In this document: piece after piece, positions 12,066 through 20,706 of the stretch
Layout of the letters: each line of letters opens with the position of its first letter
Numbering within the stretch: the stretch's first letter is position 1
Assembly (NCBI GenBank): GCA_963853835.1
Contig: OY970832.1
Coordinates: 28,966,208 to 29,030,207, forward strand
Origin: Calendula officinalis
Lineage: Eukaryota; Streptophyta; Magnoliopsida; Asterales; Asteraceae
DNA length: 64,000 nt
Direction: 5' to 3'
The notes under the pieces: generated by a model
Seen by the model: the letters and a program-made list of their open reading frames with translations, nothing else
Database searches by the model: none
Told to the model about the DNA's origin: nothing
Program-made: the position numbers and the translations under genes

Positions 12066-12168
12066 TCGATTGATTCAAACCTGCGTTCAAAACAGTTCAA
12101 TCGATTGATTCAAACCTGCGTTCAAAACAGTTCAATCGATTGATTCAAACCTGCGTTCAAAACAGTTC
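12066..12168 (+). repeat. Three 35-bp tandem repeats in leader of A
   Basis: Units begin at 12066, 12101 and 12136, each TCGATTGATTCAAACCTGCG followed by TTCAAAACAGTTCAA (last unit incomplete). Essentially identical units, so the expansion is recent. Confidence 0.85.
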
Positions 12169-12399
12169 GGCAATAGAAGAACAATCAACTCAGTTAGGTT
12201 CTTACACAATCAATTAATCAGCAACGATTCAATTAAAATCAAAATCAAAATCACGGAAATTGATTTCGGCTACTCAAGAAATCGAAAAATTGAACATCTC
12301 AAATTTTGATCTTCAAATTGTTCAGCTATTCAGAATAAAGAGTTTGACTTATTTCAATTGGAAATATCAAAGAGATCGTGCATACTGCATACTACGCAA

Positions 12400-12875
12400 C
12401 TTGTTAAGCCCCAAACGATTAAGACCCAATATCTTAGTCGGCCCAATATCTTCTAAAGTCTAGAACCGAAATTGATATTGCAAACAAAACAAAACAAATC
12501 ATCTCTGGCCCAAAATTGAATTATAACAAAGTACATATTAAGCCCCAAATCAAATTAGGCCCAAAATCAATCATTGTTTACGTCAATTTGTTTACGTCAA
12601 AATCACAAAACATCACTTTTGGCCCAAAATATAATTGGCCTAATTTCAATTGAGACTTAAAATCATTTTATTTTTTTTGGCCCAAATATATTTCGTAATT
12701 GTCAAATACAATTAAGCCCAATTTCTTTTAACCAAAATTCGGTCATTTTTAACCAAATTTTAAAACTTTGATACAAAATTTTAAAACAATTTTTTAACAA
12801 TTTCATTTTTAAATTTTTTTTAACGCAATATCAACAAACTTTAATCGCTTTATATGTTTTGGCCCAAATTCTATT
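12400..12875 (+). repeat. GGCCCAA motif cluster in leader of A
   Basis: About ten GGCCCAA or near variants (AAGCCCCAAA, TTGGCCCAAA), roughly every 40-60 bp, in very AT-rich DNA. The core equals the plant site II motif (TGGGCC on the other strand). Whether it is regulatory is unknown. Confidence 0.5.
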
Positions 12876-13079
12876 AAATCCAATTGAACACAACATTCTT
12901 AAATTTTTAAATTTTTTTTAAAGGGTTTTCAAAGAAGATTTTCACATTTTTTAAGACACGAGAACTCTAACCAAAATCTGAAATTTTTACATTTCTCGAA
13001 TCACACGATTACATTTTTTTTTACGAGATCTTCTTCATATCACCCTGAGAAAGCAATCAATCACAATAATCGCAAAAAT

Positions 13080-14276
13080 ATGGATCCAGACCTTGCAAAA
13101 GTGAGAAAAGCTGTCGAATATTATAAACAAATGGAGACTAAACAAGTGGTAGCTGAAGATGAAGAACAAAAAGCAAAATTGTGCTATATGCCAAAAGCAA
13201 TTGCTGGGATTTCTGATCGATTCAATGAAATGGCCAACAAGAAAAATGAGGTAATCAATTTTCTCTTATCAAATTCTGATAATTCCCTTGGTCCTGATAC
13301 TTGTTTTGTTAAAACTCAGATATCTGAAGTTGATTCTTTAAAACATTTAAATACTCAACTTCAAAAACGTTTATACGATTTGGAAAACCAAAATAAAGTT
13401 TTTAAACAAGAAAATCTGGATTTAAAAACTCAAGTATCAGAATTGACGGCTAGGCATGATCACAATCACAAACAATATGCTAAAACATGGTATGAATATC
13501 AAAGCACTAAAAATTGTTTGGAACGTAAACAACAAGAATTTGATGAAAATGAACAACAGTTTAAATCATTAACTTCTCAAATCAAAGAATTAACTGAAAA
13601 TCTTCATGAACAAAACATCATTTCATCAAATGAAATGCTAAACAAACAAAATATCATAAACACACTCAAGCATGAAACCATTAAATTGAATTCACATATC
13701 AAACATCTTGAGGAATTGATTGTCAAAAGAGGACACACTGATCAAACCATTCATCTTAACAAGCCTAAAGATTTCAAATATTTCAACTCTCGAGAAGGGC
13801 TAGGAGCTCACAATCCAGAATATCTTAAGACCGCGTGCAAAATGGCTCCTACATTATATGATTCACGATACCTACTCAATGGAATCTCGCAGCGTTTCAT
13901 TCGGATGATTGACAAGGAAGAAGAAATTGAGACCTTCAACAGAGCTAAAAAGGAGAATGCTCAAATTAGTTTCAATTACACTGAATTAAATAAAACATAT
14001 GAAACTAAAAAGGCTCAATTTAAAAATGATGATTATTTTCCTATTATAAAACCAGAAGAATTTGAAATTAAGGGAAATGTTGTTATTCAACAAAAGGTTA
14101 CACCAAAGATTTATGTTCCAAATCTAATTCTTGAAAAGAAAATTTGTCAATTGGAAACTGAAATCGATGATACACATAAGGCGTTTGACAAAGAAAAATC
14201 TGTTCTACAAACAAAAATTCATGAATTAGAAAATCAAATGATGAAACACATAAATCTTATGATAAAGAGAAACTAA
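13080..14276 (+). CDS. Coiled-coil Gag-like protein of element A (first frame)
   Basis: 398 residues from an ATG after a purine-poor leader. Residues about 75-220 are rich in Leu, Gln, Glu, Lys and Asn with heptad-like spacing, so a long coiled coil is likely. Residues about 235-300 hold a globular-looking block with GLGAHNPEYLKTACKMAPTL, which resembles the segment between Gag and protease in plant copia polyproteins as I remember them. A second coiled-coil stretch closes the frame. No zinc knuckle, protease or polymerase is visible. The frame stops at 14276, while the protein continues in the +2 frame (next entry), pointing to a 1-nt change near 14238-14245. Function is unproven; RNA packaging or particle assembly in trans is a reasonable guess. 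Confidence 0.65.
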   Translation: MDPDLAKVRKAVEYYKQMETKQVVAEDEEQKAKLCYMPKAIAGISDRFNEMANKKNEVINFLLSNSDNSLGPDTCFVKTQISEVDSLKHLNTQLQKRLYDLENQNKVFKQENLDLKTQVSELTARHDHNHKQYAKTWYEYQSTKNCLERKQQEFDENEQQFKSLTSQIKELTENLHEQNIISSNEMLNKQNIINTLKHETIKLNSHIKHLEELIVKRGHTDQTIHLNKPKDFKYFNSREGLGAHNPEYLKTACKMAPTLYDSRYLLNGISQRFIRMIDKEEEIETFNRAKKENAQISFNYTELNKTYETKKAQFKNDDYFPIIKPEEFEIKGNVVIQQKVTPKIYVPNLILEKKICQLETEIDDTHKAFDKEKSVLQTKIHELENQMMKHINLMIKRN

Positions 14277-14278
14277 AG

Positions 14279-14953
14279 TTGCAAGCTCAAATTCAAAATT
14301 TAGAATCTAAATCAAAAGATTCTCCTTTAACGGCAACGAAAAACTGTAATAACAACAGAATGTTTTCTCCTGTCATGGCATATCGTGATATATATACTAT
14401 CAAGCAATCTCAGATTAACAGAGGAAATTCTAAACCTAAACCGAAATCACAAGTAAATTCCTCTACCACGTCTAAGCCTAGGAGATCCACGGTCCTACTA
14501 CACTCTGATAAGAAAATGAATGCTCTCAAACAAGCTAATAGAGGAAATTCCGCACCTAAAACTCCAAATAAATTAGGTTCCTCTTCTCGACTTCAGCATT
14601 CTCAAATGTACAAGACTAAACCATCAACCGTGTTGAAACATTCTATTCATTCAAAGAAAATCTTTTCCAAAACTAACTCTTTAAAATACTCAAGAAAAGA
14701 TTTACTTTCGCTGGCACCTAAAACGACTTTTACACAAGTGCCAAAAACATCTTCTGTTTATGTTTACAAAACATCTTCGATCTTAAAAGCTAAATGGGTT
14801 CCCAAAACTCCAAAATCTCAAATAATTCCCCGGAAATTATTTGAAAGTGAAACATCAAGTTTCAGCTTTTCTTGGAACTCTCAATCTTTAAATCAAATCG
14901 ATACAACTTATCGGTGGTTTTATTCCCACGCTAATATTGTCGGACCCAAATAA
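14279..14953 (+). CDS. Continuation of Gag-like protein of A (basic tail, shifted frame)
   Basis: About 224 residues. The same frame extends a little upstream and continues the coiled coil (…DKEKLKLQAQIQNLESK), so this is the C-terminal part of the preceding protein, separated by a frameshift, not a separate gene; no ATG is needed at 14279. It is Lys/Ser/Thr-rich, with two RGNS repeats (near 14419 and 14548), and ends with WVPKT…, a phrase style common just before the protease in plant copia polyproteins. After the stop at 14951-14953 the sequence (…AAATGGGTACCAAAGG) looks like the remains of a further WVPK unit, so downstream pol was probably lost by deletion. Confidence 0.6.
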   Translation: MQAQIQNLESKSKDSPLTATKNCNNNRMFSPVMAYRDIYTIKQSQINRGNSKPKPKSQVNSSTTSKPRRSTVLLHSDKKMNALKQANRGNSAPKTPNKLGSSSRLQHSQMYKTKPSTVLKHSIHSKKIFSKTNSLKYSRKDLLSLAPKTTFTQVPKTSSVYVYKTSSILKAKWVPKTPKSQIIPRKLFESETSSFSFSWNSQSLNQIDTTYRWFYSHANIVGPK

Positions 14954-15129
14954 AAATGGGTACCAAAGGTTGTTTGATTTGTTTTGCAGGAGAATGACTT
15001 ATATACACTTCAGTATATGACTCGAACTTCATCAAATGGCTCTTACACAATTCAGTGTGTGACCCGTTTTTAAAAGTAATGGCTTTCAAGTATATTCGCT
15101 TGAAACCCGTTCCTCAATGATTTCATTGG

Positions 15130-15262
15130 TTGAGGGGGAGCAACTAGCTCTTAATTGGTTGAGGGGGAGAAAATCAATATTCACTTGTTAAGGGGGAGAA
15201 ATTGATATTCATTCGTCAAGGGGGAGCATTTTTATGAAACTTCATCGGTAAAGGGGGAGCAT
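15130..15262 (+). repeat. Ladder of five polypurine tracts in element A
   Basis: AGGGGGAG occurs five times at about 15133, 15163, 15191, 15219 and 15252, i.e. every 28-33 bp, within repeats of the type (T)TGGTTGAGGGGGAGAAAAT. Another copy is at 16846-16853. They match the core of the true polypurine tract at 17792-17805. Multiple PPTs upstream of the 3' LTR are known for Sirevirus-type elements; they could prime plus-strand DNA at several points. Confidence 0.8.
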
Positions 15263-15410
15263 ACTCTTTGTTAACCCATTTTTATTCATCATTCAAATTT
15301 TTCAGAAACTCAATCTCAATATTTTCAAAATTTGTTCAATTGAGTTTCATTATTTTAGTTCAAAAATGTTTTCCTCACTTATATGTTGTCTACGTAGGAT
15401 ACAAATTTTT

Positions 15411-16605
15411 GTCAAATTGGTCGATCTCTCTACTAGTTTCGATTAGTATTGATTGCATCTGTATATGACATACTTTTGTCTCTTGCGTTGATGACATCAT
15501 CTCCTCAGTTTTGTTTTCAAACTTAAACTCAATATCTTTCAAAATCTATTTGAGTTTCGTTGTTGTCATACCGTTGGCACAACTTCACACTATATTCAAA
15601 TTTTTTACTTAAACTCATATGTTACCAATGTAGGATACAAACTGTTGTCAAATTCGTCGATCTCTTTACTACTTTAGTTAGTAAAGATTGCATCTGTTTA
15701 TGACACCTTTTTGTCTCTTACATTGTTGACATCACATTCTGATTTTTCATATTCCTGTGAAACTCAAATTTTTCTACCAAATTCAACATTTTGAGTTTCG
15801 TTGTTGCTACAACTTTAGCACAACTCAATCTTAACTGATAAACTTTTTTTTACTCAAAATCATGTGTTAGTTACGTTGGATATAAGTTTTTGACAAATTC
15901 GTCGATCTCTTTACTAATCTAATTAGTAAAGATTGCATCTGTTTATGTCAAACTCTTTTCCCTTGTTTTATTGACCTCACTTTCTCTTACAGAGTTGACA
16001 TTTTATGCTCAATATCTGTATATTCCTCACAAAATTTTTTACTCATACTTTGTGCTCACAATGATGTGTTCACAACGTAGGATATAAATTTTGGTCAAAT
16101 TCGTCGATCTCTTTACTAATCTCATTAGTAAAGATTGCATCTGTTTATGACCAACTTTTTTCTCTTGCGTTGCTGACATAATTTTTCAAATCGTTTTTCT
16201 GATTTTGCACAATTTTTAAAATTTTCACATATCTGTTTGTAACACTCAACACAAGCTGTTGTTAAAATTCGTCGATCTCTTTACTAATTTCGATTAGTAC
16301 TGATTGCATCTGTTTATAACAATTTCTTGGATTGATTGTTCTTACCACTTTTCAAACAATTTTTACAAACATATATCAATGGAGAATGTATTTTACTTTT
16401 TCTCCAAATTGTTCGGATTAACTTCTGAATTATTCATGTGCTCTCACACACAAAATCGTCTTTGTGCACTGATCATTGATCCACTTCAAATTGATTTCTT
16501 TTAAATCTCAAATCTTTGCTTAACAATGTCTTCAATCATCATGTCTGTCAAATTCATCGATCTCTTTATTGAAGTTCTTCAGTAAAGATTGCATCTGTTT
16601 ATGAC
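15411..16605 (+). repeat. Six spaced copies of a conserved stem-loop (element A)
   Basis: Units at 15411-15469, 15647-15704, 15891-15950, 16093-16152, 16261-16320 and 16547-16605. Each reads GTCAAATTCGTCGATC, then a hairpin, then TTGCATCTGTTTATGAC; the outer GTCA and TGAC can also pair. The hairpin in units 3 and 4 is TCTTTACTAAT/ATTAGTAAAGA with a 3-nt loop. Unit 6 keeps the stem with different bases on both sides (TCTTTATTGAAG/CTTCAGTAAAGA). Units 1 and 5 have TTCG loops. Four units are preceded by GTAGGATA(C/T)AA or a close variant. Spacer sequence is far less conserved. Confidence 0.85.
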
Positions 16606-17791
16606 TTCTGGTGATTCTTGACACTGTTAGTCTCTATTTTTCAAATATTTTTCTCAAAGATTCTGGAAAATCAATTTTAGCTGGATACTTCATGAGTACT
16701 ACATGTTACTGGTTCTCGATTCCGAAATGCACCGTACAACTATCCTATCTTGGCTCTTGTATTACAAAGACATCCAATTTCCTCTCTCCATTTTCACAAC
16801 GCATTTATTCATCATTAACATGAGGCTCCTTTTCATGATCCTCATGAGGGGGAGAAATGAGCAAGAAATAAATGAGCAAGAAATGTACAACTTTAAGAAG
16901 AACCACAAACATCTCATCAACGAAGAAAATTCATGTCTAATGTACTCAAATTATCGCCAAAATCAAATATAGTATATATCAAGAAATTCAGAGGAAGACA
17001 AAGTGATAAATAATGTTTTAAAAAGAAAGACAAGTGAAGAAGAAGAAGAAATCGACATATCTACAGAAATCTCTCTCAAAAATCTCAACCATTACATTAA
17101 AAACTCAACCATTTCAACCAGAAACTTAATCGAATAAATCTTTCTATCCAAACCACAAATCCACATCCATTTCCATCTGAATCTTAACCGTTTAAACCTT
17201 TCTTGTCAAATTCCATAACAACCACATACATTCAAAAGCTTAACCGTTTAAACCATTCTTTCCAAAATTTCATAACATTCATTATCCGTACAAAAACTTA
17301 ACTGTACAAATCATTTGTTCCATATCAAATACAAATTATCCACATTCATCCAAATCCTAAAAGTACATATCATTCTTTCATACATACAAAACTTACATAC
17401 ATACATATCCAAAACTTCTAACTTTCAGATCATTCTTACCAACTCAAACACACACATTCAAAACTTTGACTGACAAATCATTCAAAAACATTATCATTAT
17501 ATCCTCATCCTCTACCACAAAATCCAAAACAACCTCTCCATTATCTAAAAACCCAGTCAAATCCTTACTTAACTGATATTCCCTTTCCTAAAAATTTCAA
17601 ATCTTTAGTAAATCAGTTATAGGATTTCCTTACTCAAACAGTATCAACGAAAAACATATCCTCTTTGAGTATCTTAAACTTTCAGATTTCTGAAATGTTT
17701 TGTTCTTGAAATACAGAAAAACTTTTTCTTGCCAAAGACAGATTAAAAGAACAATCTGAAGTCTGAAGACTGGGATGACGAATTAAAGATC
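16606..17791 (+). other. AT-rich 3' untranslated part of element A
   Basis: No supported gene. Contains one more AGGGGGAG (16846-16853), a short direct repeat AATGAGCAAGAAAT (16855-16885), and from about 17060 to 17470 loose repeats of the type CATTC(A)AAA.CTTAACCGT..AAACCATTC. I see no protein relic of pol. Confidence 0.6.
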
Positions 17792-17805
17792 AAAAAGGGG
17801 GAGAT
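17792..17805 (+). promoter_or_regulatory. Polypurine tract of element A
   Basis: AAAAAGGGGGAGAT immediately before the 3' LTR start TGTTAGG at 17806; RNase H-resistant primer for plus-strand synthesis in this class of element. Confidence 0.9.
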
Positions 17806-18010
17806 TGTTAGGACCAATATTGTAACAAGGTTTCGATCTTTATTTCCGTTAGTTAACTTTTCCTTGTTAAGTGGTAGAAGTATATAATGTAGTATGTCCG
17901 ACTTACAATGTAAGCTTTCCCACACAATTACTGTATACACATTTCTGAAAGTTTCATTCATCTCGTTCTCTCTCTTTTACACACACCAAATACACCAAGA
18001 ACACACACTA
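17806..18010 (+). repeat. 3' LTR of A, left part
   Basis: Matches 10912-11116. Cut at 18010 by element F, whose left target-site copy CACTA is 18006-18010. Confidence 0.93.
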
Positions 18011-19124
18011 TGTCACACCCCGCCAAAAATGAGTTTTACTTCATTTAAAATGTTTTGCGGAAGAACGGAAGTGTAACGTTCATGACGACATAGCAAAAAT
18101 TAAGTAAACAAACAACCACGCAATAACGAAAAATAAAGGTTTGTTTCACTTTCCAAAAGTAGATAGTTTCCAAAAATAGCAAGTTTCCTAAAATAGAAAT
18201 TGTTTGAAATGAAATGATTGTTCGTAAACTTAATGTTTAAATCATGGCTCACGACAATCCCAATGCTCATATCCTCCAAACTCCACTGCACCTAATTACC
18301 TGGAAAAACATAAATAGTAAAAGGGTCAACAATAATGTTGAGTGAATCCACAGGGTTAATGTTTATGATGAAAGTAAAGTGATTTGCTACCCAAAATGTT
18401 TGTTATGAAAATGGTTTATGACTGAAAATGTATAAGGTTCAACACTCATATGATATGAGTAGTAAGTATGAAAATGTTTAGTGTAGTTGTAGAATGTATA
18501 CAACTACTAGTTATGTTTATGAAAAAGTGTTAAACAAAATGTTGTGTTTGACATCGCATGAACTGTTATCCCCAACAGGTAGCTAGTCTATTGAGTTAAT
18601 ATACCAACCCCTAAGTCCACAATCAACACTTCAACTCCAGTATGTTATGTTATTTTATGGATATACACTCCCGGAAATGTCTTGGATAAACCAAGTAATG
18701 ATCAAACGTTGTTGGGAGGATGAGTGTCAGCCAATAGTACTATCTGCATATCCATGGTCTAGATCCACTAGCTAATGATTGCTGGTAACCTTAGTCCGGT
18801 ATAATAATTGTTTGTCATGCCAATGCGATAATGAAAATGTATAGATGTTGTTGTACAGTCATAGTAAAACAGTAGCAGTTGTGTTTATGTTTTCCACCCC
18901 AAAGTTTATAAAAACAGTAAAAGAGAAAAGGGGTCTGTGGACTCACCTGGCAAAGCTTAGCGACAAGAAATTAAGACAGAGGAATCCTCGGGAGACTCCT
19001 AGCTTCCTAAATGATTTAACTACTGATTAGACTAAGCTAACACAGGCGATACTATATACGATATAAGATATATGATATACGTTAAATGTTATGTTATATG
19101 TTTTGTGACATCGAATGAACTTGG

Positions 19125-19275
19125 ATTAATAAATGAAATGAAATGAAATGCATTGGGTTTTATAAAATGAAATGAAATAGGCTCCAAAATGAAATGACAT
19201 GAAATGAAATGATTCTCGAAATGAAATGATATGAAATGAAATGGACTACGAAATGAAATGAAATGAAATGGGCTT
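19125..19275 (+). repeat. AAATG microsatellite cluster in LTR of F
   Basis: Runs of (GAAAT)n/(AAATG)n broken by short spacers such as GGCTCC and GACTAC. The same cluster is at 27433-27583 in the 5' LTR with one extra unit in the last run. Confidence 0.85.
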
Positions 19276-19565
19276 GGGTTAGGCTTATTGGGCCTAGATT
19301 GGGCCTATTGGGCCTAATGGGCTTAATGGGTTGGGCCACTTGGGCCTCTTATTGGGCTTAGGTCCACTTAGGTTGGGCCTTGAATTGGGCTTGGCCCAAT
19401 TGGATTCGGCTTGGTTGGGTATGGGCCAAAGGTTTGGGCTTTGGTCCAAATGGGCTTGGATACTAATGGGCCAACTAATGTTTGGGCCCGATGGACTAAA
19501 GTAGATCGATATGGGCCAAGTACAGGCCTTGGCCCGATTGGGTATTCGGGTTTGGGTCAACGGTT
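19268..19565 (+). repeat. TGGGCC/TTGGGC repeat block, mostly absent from the 5' LTR
   Basis: More than a dozen TTGGGC(C/T) motifs within about 300 bp, followed by TTGGTCAA repeats (19580-19680) and AGGGTT motifs. TGGGCC is the plant site II motif. By the TATA position this lies in transcribed R/U5. The 5' LTR retains only the first repeats. Confidence 0.75.
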
Positions 19566-20672
19566 TGGGTCAAGATCCGGCCTTGACCCGGTTTGACTTA
19601 TTGGTCAATATTGGTCAAAATTGGTCAACAAAAGTCAATCAAAAGTCAACTATAGTCAATCAAGCTATCAAATGGTCAAATAGTCAAACATGCATTCAAT
19701 TAGGGTTAGGGTTCGGCTAGGGTTTAACCTAGGGTTGGCCAAATGGCCAAAACCCTACGGGTTTTGTGCTCTAGGTCGAGTCTAGATCGGCTTGGTTCAA
19801 GGTTTGGGGTTCTAGACTAGATATGGTTCGAGATCTAGGGTTCAACACACGGATCTAGCATCAAAACAACAAATAAACACGATTTGGGACGGAATCCGTA
19901 TGCATGGTGTGACCATGCACACGATCGGATCAATATCAACATTACAAGCAATTTGCCGAGACCCCTTGGCCTTTGGCCTAGGTCTCGGGTTCGAACTAGA
20001 GATCAAAACAAGATGGAATCAAAGAACAAGGGATTTAGATCATACCTTGATAGCGAACGGGATTAAGATCACGAGCAAAACGAACGAGAAACACTTGGGA
20101 TTGGACGAACTCGAACTCGGGACTTTCTTGGGGCTTAGTTCGGCCGAATGAAGGAGAATCAATAGGGTTTTAGGGTTGAACAAGTGAGGGTATTTATAGT
20201 GCATGAAATCTAGGGTTTTCAATAAGAGTTTGAGTCAACCAAGGACTCATTCAAATGGGAGATAAGGATAAGATTTAGAGGCAAAAGGAAACCTCACCAC
20301 CCTAGGTGGTTCGGCCGAGATGGGTATGACCGAGCAAGGAGTGGCCGGCCACATTGGTGGTCGGTATAAGTTTAGTGTCGGATTCAAAGCGTAGTTCGAT
20401 TCGAGTCGCGTTTATATTAAATTGTTACGTTTATTGCTTAACCGGGAAACTTATTGTTTTTAGAATTGTTTTAGCTCAAATTGTGTCACCATAAGAAAGT
20501 AATAATGTTGTGTTGACTAAAATAATCAAACACTAATGTATGGTGTAAAATATGTATGTTTGTTGTGTATAAGGAATGCCAAAATAGAAATGTCTATAAG
20601 TAGAAACTTTCTAAATAAGGAAAGTTCTAGAAATGAAATGAGGTTACATACCAGAAATATCGAGTTGTCACA

Positions 20673-20680
20673 TTCTCCCC
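20673..20680 (-). promoter_or_regulatory. Polypurine tract of F
   Basis: TTCTCCCC on the plus strand (GGGGAGAA on the element strand) directly abutting the LTR start TGTGACAAC. Next to it is the conserved phrase ATTTCGTCCCGAAATTT. Confidence 0.9.
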
Positions 20681-20706
20681 TGGTTGAAGAAATTTCGTCC
20701 CGAAAT

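Larger units (their letters stand above)
11198..13079 (+). other. Long untranslated leader of element A
   Basis: About 1.9 kb without a supported gene. Its composition is patterned: TTCGGCCCGAA-type repeats (11655-11845), three 35-bp tandem repeats (12066-12168), and a run of GGCCCAAA motifs (12400-12870). The spread of short ORFs (e.g. 12260-12463) looks accidental. Confidence 0.7.
18011..20672 (-). repeat. 3' LTR of F (long form, 2662 bp)
   Basis: TGTCACACCCCGCC…GAGTTGTCACA. Compared with the 5' LTR it carries 555 extra bases (19305-19859) and one fewer AAATG unit: 2662 minus 555 plus 5 is exactly the 2112 bp of the other copy. A TATA-like box on the minus strand is at 20191-20198. Apparent ORFs inside are low-complexity artefacts. 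Confidence 0.93.

Noticed and set aside
15411..16605. Regularly spaced repeats as a possible CRISPR array
   Set aside because: Spacers are 105-225 bp, uneven and AT-rich, the repeats are degenerate, no cas genes exist, and the setting is a plant retroelement.
19294..19720. Overlapping ORFs on both strands rich in Gly, Trp, Pro
   Set aside because: They are translations of the TGGGCC repeat block; no codon or domain signal.
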